64,000 bases of DNA from Mesotaenium endlicherianum (taxonomy: Eukaryota > Streptophyta > Zygnematophyceae > Zygnematales > Mesotaeniaceae), in NCBI GenBank assembly GCA_009602735.1, contig WELA01002297.1, forward strand, positions 447,637 to 511,636. The letters are read 5' to 3'. The notes beneath the pieces were generated by a model that saw only the letters and a program-made list of their open reading frames with translations, was not told where the DNA came from and searched no databases. Below are positions 34,877 through 44,295 of the stretch, in pieces. The stretch's first letter is position 1. Every line of letters starts with the position of its first letter. Both the position numbers and the translations under genes were made by a program.

Positions 34877-35237
34877 ACGCATATCTCAAGAGTCCAGCAT
34901 CAATGGTGCACCTCTCGTGAACATCTGCACAAGGGTAGGTCTACACATGATTGTCACTTGAAGAAATCGGAGCGCTTGTTAGGGATGATAGCATGCCAAT
35001 ATTGGGGCCACTAGAAGATACATTGTCACCCGTTTCATTTAAACTGAGCAGACTCTGCTTACAAACCGAAGCCCCGGGAGCTGCGTGCTGTGGAGCTGCT
35101 TGCTGTGGACTGAACAAGGCAGGAGCAAGAGGAGTGCCAAAGGCCTGTGTACAATAAGAGGTGCTAAAAGAGGTGATCTGGCATCGTTTAGAGAGCTAAT
35201 GCAACAGTATGGCGGAAATATTTGTTGTAAGAAGATT

Positions 35238-35768
35238 TGGGGTACCAGAGTATATGGTACAGGACCTCAACTTGTACATTTTTATATAAAATAAAGCAAC
35301 AAAACTCTTGTCCACAGGTACTGTTGTTAGTAACATATACTGATTCCATGATGCACACCGCAAATTTGCTAGGAGCAGAGACTCCAATTGTTGCAGTGCA
35401 GGACACTAACACAAATACACATGCATACTTTCTGATATTACATTATTGTACATTGTTGGTCACTCAACTTCACACAATCACGCATGTGCATTGGAGGAGG
35501 CATGAAAGTGATTTGGTTTTCAACTGTTACTTTGACTGCATACATCCCCAAGAGTAAGGAGGATAAAATGATGCTACTCTGTAACAACAAGGCGCCTACA
35601 CCCCTAACACAAGCTTCTCAAAAGCGTATGTACAAATATTTGACTCAGACGCTAGTGCTGCAACTAATGTAACCTACCCGTGAAACAATATGAACTACTG
35701 TACAAGGAGCTCAAAAAGGGGCTTTGCAACAGTAAGAGCCACATGTGTACAACTATTGGGACCTTGTA
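35238..35768 (+). repeat. Gene-end inverted module, right copy
   Basis: This is the partner of 28025-28512 in opposite orientation. It starts near ggtaccagagtatatggtacagg and ends at gtacaactattgggacc. It fills the gap between the converging ends of gene W and gene X'. Confidence 0.75.
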
Positions 35769-36094
35769 AAAGGTCCTCACCTTGCATAGCTTCCATTGCT
35801 CTCTGCTTCTAGGTTGAAGCATCATCATCCTCCGACTTTGCCCACCACAACTGCACATCCACAATAGCATTTAGTATGTTAGATGGAGGCGCAACAGTGC
35901 CAAAACTACCTGCCATTACATGTTGGGTACAATTAACACAAGAATTGTCCACCTCAAATCCTTCACATCAAGAACTGCCTACCTCCACTCCTCCCATGTA
36001 GCAAACGGAGCACATGTTGAAACTTAAACCGCTTCCTTCCACAGCAACATCCTCACCCTCAGCTTCTTCTTGCACGCGTTTGAGTGCCCATGTA

Positions 36095-36748
36095 TCACCC
36101 AGACACTTTCTGTGGGACTGAATTGCTTCTAATCTCAAGTCGCAATTCACCCAAATTGTATGAGGCTGTTTCTGACATCTGTACTAACTCCTTCATCCAT
36201 TGGGCAATATCATCTGTGACTCTATCAAACTTTCTCTTCCTATTTGGCCCCATCTCCTCAACTGGATCGTCATCAACTGGCTGGAGAGCTGCCACTACAT
36301 CCAAAGTTGGCACTACATCTCCCCGTAATGCCTCAAGTTCTAATATTGGAGCTTTGCCTTTGTCTGATGTTGATGCCATGTCCTCCCCTAGAGCTAGCTA
36401 ACGAGGCCTGCTTCTCAGACAGAAGGCTTGATCATAGAAGGCTGCAGCCTTTCTTTTGACATAAGATAAATGCTGATTGATGGTGATGTTTATATCTAAT
36501 TCCGCCGTTGCATCACTCTGGATTACCTCCAGACGAGTGATGTTATATGCAAGACTACTTTTCAAGGCTCCAATCCTTTTGATTTCCAATTTGGTTTCCT
36601 CTATAAATTCCTGCAGTTCATCACATAAATTGCTATGGCGCTGTTTCTTAGTTGGACTCACCGGTCCCTTTTCAGCACTACTTGTACCTCGTAACCCTTC
36701 ACCCCCTTTGCTTTTGGACATTGGCATGTACTGGCTGTTGTCGCTCAC
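36095..36748 (-). CDS. Unrecognised gene X'
   Basis: I do not recognise the product. The minus-strand frame starts at ATG 36748 (MSDNSQYMPMSKSKGG) and has a Ser/Lys-rich head, then a long amphipathic helical region, ELQEFIEETKLEIKRIGALK. An in-frame TAG at 36398-36400 is followed by the same frame (36379-36095), which has a basic patch PNRKRKFDRV and another helix. It ends near VPQKVSG, at a TGA or at a splice donor (ggtgata). An exon near 35870-35790 may follow. It shares its upstream and downstream flanks with gene X, but I see no clear similarity between their coding parts. Confidence 0.5.
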
Positions 36749-36934
36749 TCACAAGACAATGCAGTGTATGAACGATAAAAGCTAGCACAGCTCAAAGAGA
36801 AAGAGGGCCTGACTTTGTGACCAGCCTGAAATCTCAATTTTTGATATCGAATGTATCACGAGCACCACAAGGAACAAAAAAACTCTCCTAACATGCACAC
36901 AACAGTCTATCTACGCACTGGCCGAGGGTCCCAT

Positions 36935-37350
36935 CTGTGGATACATTTGTCTTCCATGTAGGAATGTACACCTGAGCCACTTACATGCAGCCATGGCTCT
37001 GCATGTGCATTTAAGAACAGGGCTCGATAGAGGTATTGAAGGACAAGGTTGGATGTTTCCGACTCGCAGGCGCAAGCGCTCGGGTTTGACGATTGAACGT
37101 AATTCGACGTCAGTGATTATGTCCAAGAACCAAGATTCGTTCAACCACGTCCAACCTCTGTGCACAGACCAACCAAGCGTGAGCAAAATATGAACTTTGT
37201 GTTGAACGTACTTCAAGTGACCAAAATATCTAGTCACGCACACGCTTTACTTCGCTGAAGCAAATGACAACAAGATACCGTGAATGGCATATATATAACC
37301 GCCAACTGGTGGAACATTTTGCGGGCCACAGCAAGATGTCCTTCAGAGGT
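36935..37350 (-). repeat. Promoter-side inverted module, right copy
   Basis: Its reverse complement matches 24861-25262, as listed there. It lies upstream of gene X' on the minus strand and upstream of the RING gene on the plus strand. Confidence 0.7.
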
Positions 37351-38039
37351 ATTCACACAATTATATTTCTAAATAGTATACCACTTGAAAATGAGATAAC
37401 CTTCTGTAATAATTTGGTTACGAAACATGGCCTTCCCGGAGTTTCGATCCTTCGTCTGCTCGTTCGGGAAATGTGCATGAGGTTGACAAAAACATTATGT
37501 TTGTTTCAGGAGCAATGCAATAGTATGACGGAAATTTTACGTAAATGAAGTCTAAAAGGGTGGAATGGCTTCGGGGTTGCGACCCGACCATTATCACGCT
37601 CAACAGGGTCGCATGTGTGGGCACATCAGCTTTTCCACTACATCATACTGGGACATTCTGCCAGTGACGACATTCAAAGTTCATTACTAATGACGTCCTA
37701 TCATCCACCGAGTACCACTGAAGTCGAAGCTAGCCCACCGTCGATGCCAACATCACCGCCCAAAGATGCCAAACTCAGTAGTGTAATGCACCTTCGCAGG
37801 CCACCTTCCCTCCATGAGCCAAATTTGCAAATTTGACGCTAATTTTTTAGAATGACTTCCTTCCAATCTCACTTCATTTTGTATCCATAGAGTGCAACAT
37901 GATGGGCCCTTTTAATGTCAAATCCGTTTCTCTCCCCATTTTAAAAGTGCACCACCGCTTTCAGTCACCGAGCTACTACAGACACGCCCACATTGTGTCA
38001 TAATATATAGCACTAACACCAGACAGGGAAATCTTTGCT
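37351..38039. other. 5' flank of the RING gene
   Basis: No gene is supported. A TATA-like cataatatatagc lies at about 37999, roughly 40 bp before the RING gene ATG. Confidence 0.45.
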
Positions 38040-38695
38040 ATGGTGGATGAGCACATGTCAGAGGACTCTACTTTCGCAGAATGTTTCTGTTCCATATGTT
38101 TAGGTGAGAACGCGCTTGTGTTTTTCTTGTTGTGCGAGATATTCAGTGCGATGAGCACGAGGTCAGCAATTTAGATTTTAATACTCTGCACAATTTTAAA
38201 AGAGGTCCTGGATTGCATCCTCATTTTTGTTTGGCAGATGTTATGAACCCACCCGTGGAGGTACAAGATTGCGGCCACAGGTTATGCAAAAGGTGTATTG
38301 AGACAGCACTTGAAAAAGGGTAAGTCTTGGTCTTAATAGTTATTTTCCCTCAATGACTGGTGCTGCAATTTATTAATGGCACTCTAATGTGTAGCTGAAT
38401 ATTATGTGCAGCCCACTGTCATCTGCAGGATTCTCCACACTTGTGAGCCACATAATGTTCTAACAGCGGCATGTTGCCGTTTTTGCTCGTGCACCGATTT
38501 CCTTGCAGTAAGGGCAAGTGTCCCCTTTGTAGGAAGCCTGCCACCCGACGGGGATGCCGACGGTTGGATGCTCGTTTGTGTGCACTGATGCACAAACTTC
38601 GTTCCACTACCAACGGTTGTACACTTGTCAACACTTTAAAATCGTTAGAAACAAGTGACTGCGTGGGTGGCGACTATGCCAACGAAGACACATAG
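38040..38695 (+). CDS. Small RING-finger protein (three exons)
   Basis: RING proteins of this type usually act as E3 ubiquitin ligases. My model joins 38040-38103, 38238-38319 and 38509-38695, with GT-AG introns and matching phases, giving 110 residues and a TAG stop. The spliced product carries a complete C3HC4 RING: CSICLD, then CGHRLCKRC, then CPLC, with the usual spacing. A short basic tail follows (RRGCRRLDARLC). The zinc ligands are formed only when both introns are removed, which strongly supports the gene. The same frame stays open after the TAG through a (GA)n tract to a TGA at 38906-38908; I take that as non-coding. A separate downstream exon (38958-39454) may belong to it or to a following gene. 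Confidence 0.8.
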
Positions 38696-38803
38696 TGTGT
38701 TACTTTAACGTTGTCCGAATTGATGGGACGCCTGCAGACTAGAACAGCGCGGCTGTGCTGCACTGCTGCTATGCTTCTTTCACACACAAATTGCTGGCCA
38801 AGT

Positions 38804-38806
38804 AGA

Positions 38807-38865
<59 letters not shown>
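38804..38865 (+). repeat. (GA)n microsatellite
   Basis: About 60 bp of almost pure GA repeats lie just downstream of the RING gene stop. Confidence 0.95.
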
Positions 38866-38868
<3 letters not shown>

Positions 38869-38957
38869 TGCAAACTGTCAACCATTTGGAGTTCTTTTCA
38901 CAAATTGAGCAAGATACTGCACTACAGCTCATTACACCATTTTCTTACATGTGACAG

Positions 38958-39454
38958 TCTCCAATGGCAAGCCGCCTCTCGACGAGGTTGTCTACTATCC
39001 GATGAGCAGTAGCTTCATCTGCGTTCCTGCTGTCTTCTTTGGAAAAGCGTGGGCACAGAAAGAGGTGGGCATACATCATGCTGACGTCTTCTTTAATGGC
39101 CAGTGCATAGAGGTACAAAAAGGCATATTTGCAACTTTCTTCTGTGATGACGACGAATCGTTTTGGGTCTCAGAAAAGAACGTCAAAGATGATCACATTA
39201 AGGAGGATGAGGCTGTGTACAGCAGGGGTAGCACCGCAGCTCTTTCCGAAAAGTGTAGAACCTTTGTGGTCAACAACCCCAGCCTGTCGTCGGAAGCAAA
39301 CATTGTAAAGACCAGGAAGGCAAAATTGCCTCCCTACTTGACTCTGTTCTGGGGGTTGTTTAGGGTTAGTCCCATTTCGCGCGATTGTCAGTCTGATTCT
39401 TCATTCCAGCCGGCTCAATTTGGTAGTGCTACTAGTTGTCATAGTTCAGGGTAG
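38958..39454 (+). CDS. Exon with a domain shared with the methyltransferase gene
   Basis: The frame opens after an acceptor (acatgtgacag) and reads SNGKPPLDEVVYYP, then SFWVSEKNVKDD, then FVVNNPSLSSEANIVKTRKA. Part of it aligns with the minus-strand exon at 41583-41956 (YYWVDKDSV ... FVFKNPRLHSDASIEVIRRC). The common pattern is F-V/F-x-N/K-N-P-x-L-x-S-E/D-A-x-I, followed by basic residues and KLP. I cannot name the domain; a diverged BAH-like fold is a guess. It ends at TAG 39452-39454 or splices nearby (ggtaga). Its position suggests it is part of the RING gene or the next gene downstream. Confidence 0.5.
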
Positions 39455-39949
39455 ATATGGAGGGGAAGGTCCTTGGAATACAACGATGGCTGTAACCATA
39501 GTCCCTTGTACTGTATCGCCCACTCGTGTACAGATGTCAGTGTGTTAGATAGGTATTCAAGATCATGTCTCTTCCCCTTGGGATCAAGCAGATTTACAAA
39601 AGTTAATGATAACCCGCAGCAGAAGCCTGTTGTTTTTTAGTGGCCTCGTGGAAGTTGTATCACAAGAGCCTAGCACGTATGAAATCACAGCTGCTTGTTC
39701 AATTGAATTCCAGCACACCAACAAGCGTTGAGTATGAGGTCGAGGTCCAGTACTTTCTGACAGGGTACTCTACCTCTGAGTTTTGTGCAGTGAATTCAGC
39801 GCATGATCAAGTCTGGCAGCATTTCAAATAATCGTCACTCAAATGGTCACTAGTAGAAGCAAATCACCCACTAAGAAACGTCACAACATACTCACTGCAA
39901 ACTACAAAGTGCTATTTTAACTTCCTCCCCACACACTAGATGCCGTCAT

Positions 39950-41614
39950 CAAAGGAGTCCTATCAAGCACCTGTTCTTATAGATCTTGGGATACTTGTTG
40001 CCCCTCTGCTAGTGAAGGCCGTCAATCCCCACCAGCGTGCTCACATGCTTTCCGTTACACTTGTGCTGATGCTCGCCGTGTGCACTTTTCCCAGAAAGCC
40101 ACGTGTTGAAGGCTGATGCCAACGTGTCACAAGTAGGATGACCTGAGTCTTTCTTTACTCTAATCTCCTCCTCCACAAAGTGGCCGAAAGGCAGTGCGCA
40201 CCTCAGGACACCACAGCTGCCTCTCACGGGCTTTAGCAGGTTCAGCGAGGCCCACTGTTTGTTTGTGAGGCCACCCTTGACTCGTGGCGAAGCGCAGGGC
40301 TCACTGCGTGTGGACAGCGCATCAATGGCCGCCTAGCAGAGGGACGCACGACATGTCGCCAGCAACGCGTGTCTCAGGGGCTGTGCCAGGCTTCCAATGC
40401 TTGCCCACTCCTTGTCACACCGCGGCCGATTGAACCACCGCACGAGTTTGCTCTTAGCGCACCTTTGTTCCTCAATCGACCTGTGCACGAGAGAATTGGG
40501 TATGGGAGCGACGGGAGGTGCATCTACCAGCGCCGACACGTGGACCGCCTGATGTTTCCTAAAATCACCACTCTGCATCTGCCAGGCAACCTTCGACCAG
40601 GCGGCTACCTCGTGCAACGGCGGGTCCTTGCTAAAATCGTACTTGTCTTCGTAGGCATGAGATATTCTACTCTTGATCCATGCCGAAAGGCCTTCCAAAA
40701 TGGCATTATCTAAGTGGTAAAGCTGACGCTTTGCGTGGGCCATACAATTTGTCCAGCCAATTGGGAATCCTTGTAGGGTCTCTACGTCCTCCACGCCTAG
40801 CCCCCGGAGGTGAGAGGTGCGGCCCACCTTCTCTACCACGACAAGGAGGTTGGAATTCACGCACGTAACTGTGGGACAGAGGCCGTATGCCTTGTTGGGC
40901 AATGCCTCATTCAATCCCGATACCCACACGCCCTCGTACTCTGTCTTCTCCACCAGGCTGTGATAGGCACAGATGCATATTTCTGTCTGATTGCAAAACG
41001 CGCGAGGAGTGAATAGCAGGTTGCGCGAATCTCCCCAGCGCTTTGCAAGAATGACGACCTGCTCCCTAGCTTGGGGCTGTCCAAAGGACAGGCATTGCAC
41101 GATTCTGTAAGCCCAATGGTAACCCAAGGCGTTCAGATTGTGAGCGACATGGGATATATAGGGAGTCCCACTTTGTGTTTTTCTCGTGAGCAGCCCCGGG
41201 ACATTCTCCAAAAACGACGATAGGCACTCTCTGTTATTCTAAGAGGCGCCACAGGTGTACAATGAGACTAATTCGCTTCAACGACGCAACCTTCCTGCCT
41301 GTGTTACCTCTTGTCAACACATCTTGGCAGGGAAAGCCCGCCAGGACAAGGTCGATGCCTGGGGAAAGACTGCCCAAGCTCACTACATCCGAATGGACTT
41401 GAACACCAGGAAAGTGCTCCTTGAGGAGGGCCTGACAGCGGGGATTACTTTCAACAAAGACACATATTTTGTGCCCTTGGACGTGGAATGGCAACTCAAA
41501 ATCACCTATACCAGCAAACAGACTGCACACTTTCAGGGGTACTCTTCTTTGCCGTCTCTCTTCAGGTGAGACCATTTGCCCATCAGAGTGGGGCAGTACA
41601 CGTATGGCAGACAA
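39950..41614 (-). pseudogene. C5 cytosine-specific DNA methyltransferase (frame-damaged)
   Basis: These enzymes transfer a methyl group from S-adenosylmethionine to cytosine in DNA. On the minus strand, motif I (SLFAGIGDFE) is at about 41520, the catalytic Pro-Cys loop (GFPCQDV) at about 41330, ENVPGLL (motif VI) at about 41205, GQPQARE (motif VIII) at about 41080, LQGFPIGW at about 40770 and DNAILEG (motif X) at about 40700. So nearly the whole catalytic domain is present. Between motifs IV and VI there is a TAA near 41235 and a one-base frame change in a run of five T. A TAG at 40333-40335 and another near 40010 lie in frame, and the frame closes at a double TGA (about 39952). It is a relic, or partly misread; it sits 1.3 kb from the RING gene, in opposite orientation. 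Confidence 0.8.
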
Positions 41615-41956
41615 GATTATACCAAGAGCCCAAGCTTAGCTTAGTGCAATGGACTATTGTGCCAATATTTGGTGGGGAGTCATAAACACCACTAGCAATA
41701 AAATGGGGATGTAGGATGCTGGGCAGTTTGCAGCGCCTAATAACCTCTATACTAGCATCACTGTGCAGCCTAGGGTTCTTGAAGACAAAAGCATCTACGT
41801 AGTTGTGTAAATCATATGTGCACTCAAATGTAGCACGCGTTGTAATTGTGGGTACGTGATATCGTGACACACTATCTTTGTCCACCCAATAATAGTCGCC
41901 TTCATTTCGATGGCCATGGCGGTGGAATATGGCTCCAAAGATATGCAGCTTCATCC
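41583..41956 (-). CDS. Exon upstream of the methyltransferase, shared domain
   Basis: The frame opens after an acceptor (ggcttttgcttag, read on the minus strand) and encodes YYWVDKDSVSRYHV, then FVFKNPRLHSDASIEVIRRC and LPSILHPHF. It aligns with the plus-strand exon at 38958-39454. It overlaps the first methyltransferase frame by about 30 bp in another frame. It is therefore either spliced to it, out of frame by mutation, or a separate gene. As the N-terminal part of a methyltransferase gene it would be a regulatory or targeting domain. Confidence 0.45.
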
Positions 41957-41969
41957 TAAGCAAAAGCCT

Positions 41970-43214
41970 TCATAGAAGATAGTGTCAGCCTGCCCGCCAT
42001 GCTATTGGGTCGCCCACTCCTCTCCAAAAAAGGGGGCGGGAATGTGAATGTAGGATGCTGCCATCTCGAATGGGGGGGCCTGAAGGGAGTGCAAGACAAA
42101 CATAACATGAGTAGCTTCAAGGCAGGTGTCATACGTCCAAGTTGAAGATCCGCTACTTAATCAAACGAATACGTGCCATGTTTGCACCAAGTGCCATGCA
42201 AGAACTTTGGCTATTGTCGTCATACCATGTATCGTCGCAAAGGCTGTGCCTCACGTGAGCATAGATCATCTTCATAGTCGGCACAGGTCGGCACTTGCTC
42301 TTTGCATGTACAGCGTAAGGGCTCCCCCCTAATCGTCGAAAGCGTACGACGTTCGACGACAACAAACGGCATTCAACACTTACGGTGAGTTCGTTTTTAA
42401 CCGCCACCTTAGTAACGACACGCCACCCATGACGGATGTCATTGTGGAGGCCCAAATAGTGTCGTGATTCAGTTCAACGACGTGCACTACCATCAAACCA
42501 AGAGATCATGCTGGATGTCGGAGTGAATTGTGAAATTGTGTCATAATCTCAGAAGAATGAAGCCAATCATCCCAAATTTGCGACTGCGGATCGAGAGTGG
42601 AAGACATATAGCAACGTGCCAGCCGCAGACGGCCGAAAAACACAGCAATTGATTTCGAAGTTCCCTCTGAGGTGGATCGGCGAGGAGCGCCGGAGGATTT
42701 TGCTTTCCATGGACAGCATAATCCATGTGAGGCCTCAAATGGAACAAAATTCATTGGAATGGGCCGATTCAGCTCGAAATGGAGTTCCATTTTGTAAAGT
42801 GGTCAAAATAGAAACGATCTAGCCCATGTCCAATGTCAGGGTGAGGTGAGATTTGGTTTTATATAAGCACTCTATGAAGTAGCTAAATAACCCTGGACAG
42901 ATGGAGTTGACATGTTTGATACAAATCATGGCGTGCAGACACAAAAACACTCCTCTCACCGTCTCCATCATCAAGAGGTAGGCAGACGTCACCCCCACAT
43001 ATACAGGTAAGTGGGCTGTACCCCACGAGAGACAGAAGTATTATGAGGGGGTACGAGTCTTGGCGTGCAGACACGAGAAGGGCCCTCCTGTCACCATCTC
43101 CACCCGCAAGAGGTGAGCACATGTCACCCCCGCATACAGTGATAAGCTCTTTAAATGTGCTGGGGGGCCTTGGTGTTTCTCCTCTAAGGGCTACATTTGC
43201 GCAATGCTGTGCAG
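41970..43214. other. Unassigned stretch with a tandem duplication
   Basis: No gene is supported. Two related units at about 42927-43018 and 43052-43143 share ggcgtgcagacac, ctc.tcaccgtctcca, caagaggt and gtcacccccacata, with a period of about 124 bp. Confidence 0.5.
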
Positions 43215-43450
43215 GGACACGCCCACCAACACAGAGTAGTGGGCAGCATGAGAATCGAGATGCCTCAATGAAATGGAGCTACAAGAAAGAGGGCTTCAGG
43301 CGCACTATCAACACCGCCTCACAGCAGGGGAGGCAACATGTCAGGCACAAAGCGAGCAAGGCACGTGAACATGCCCGTGTATGGCCAGCTACTCTTGGCC
43401 GTGAAATGTGCATTGCTACAGTTGTGAAAGATGTTCAGGAGGCTCTCTGA
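43215..43450 (+). CDS. Possible terminal exon of an unrecognised gene
   Basis: After an acceptor (caatgctgtgcag), an open frame encodes a basic, Gln/Arg-rich piece (MKWSYKKEGFRRTINTASQQ), then REMCIATVVKDVQEAL, and ends in TGA. No domain is recognised and upstream exons were not found. Confidence 0.35.
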
Positions 43451-44295
43451 AATTGTGACTTTGTGCTATGCACAGGCCTGATGAAGAGGCATGTAAATGG
43501 CTCAATTCAGAATGCAATGGCAAGTACTACAAGGGCAAAAGAGGTCATTCGGTAGGCCACGCATAGCATGTAAGGGATTGGAGGCTTGCCTGGCAAGACA
43601 TGTACCATAGGGAGCATGGCACGTGTAATGGATAGGGCACGTGCAGTGTGGTAGGCAGTGTAAAAGCACTAGCTTGGAGTGTAATTTATTTGAGTGTGAA
43701 CGGAGGGTGGCATAGGAGCTTTGAGCTCGAGCGTGTGTTGTAGACCCAGCTGTTAAGTTGGTTGGATGCCGTGTGGCTCCCTGTGCATTGGACACATTTG
43801 TCAAGTTCAGATTAAAATTTATTATGTTGCAAAAACGCTTCGCGATTGTCGGTCGTATTTTGCCCGCATCTATGCATCATGAAAATGACGCAGCACAATA
43901 GAAATTACACAAATGGAAGTGTTACACTAATCGATGCTCGATTGAAGCGCTCTAGTGTGGGCCTGAATCTCCCCATTTGTACCTATTACCGCTAGCAACG
44001 CGCACCGACAATCTCCGCTCCTCCGCTAATCACTGCTGAGCTGCGGAGAATCCATCCTTGATTTGAAACGAAGTACATTCTCCAGTAGATAAGCGTAGTA
44101 ATTACTGCGCCGCTTGACGGAGAGACGGATCTACGCTCCGAGCGACGAGGCTGAAAAACGGGGGGGTCCATTAAAGTGTCGATCTCCGGTACCACTTTTG
44201 AACACTCCTCCGATTCCTTAAAAGCGGAGATTAGGTACTTCTCCGCCTAATTCGTTTCGTTTGGATATCAACGATCTCCACTAGATTGGTCTCAG
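43451..44295. other. Right margin of the island
   Basis: No gene is supported. From 44005 to 44265 the motif CTCCGC or its complement GCGGAG recurs many times in both orientations. At about 44296 family-C reverse-transcriptase sequence starts on the minus strand. Confidence 0.45.

Noticed and set aside
33892-38865. (CT)n and (GA)n tracts as part of the inverted modules
   Set aside because: They are complementary simple repeats, but their flanks do not match and they lie outside the paired modules.
38711-38908. Extension of the RING protein through its TAG into an Arg-Glu repeat
   Set aside because: It would translate a (GA)n microsatellite; an ordinary TAG stop is simpler unless UAR codons prove to be sense.
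40333-41614. Bacterial contamination as the source of the methyltransferase
   Set aside because: It lies between spliced genes within a nested transposon stack, and flanking exons have GT-AG signals; no bacterial gene context is present.
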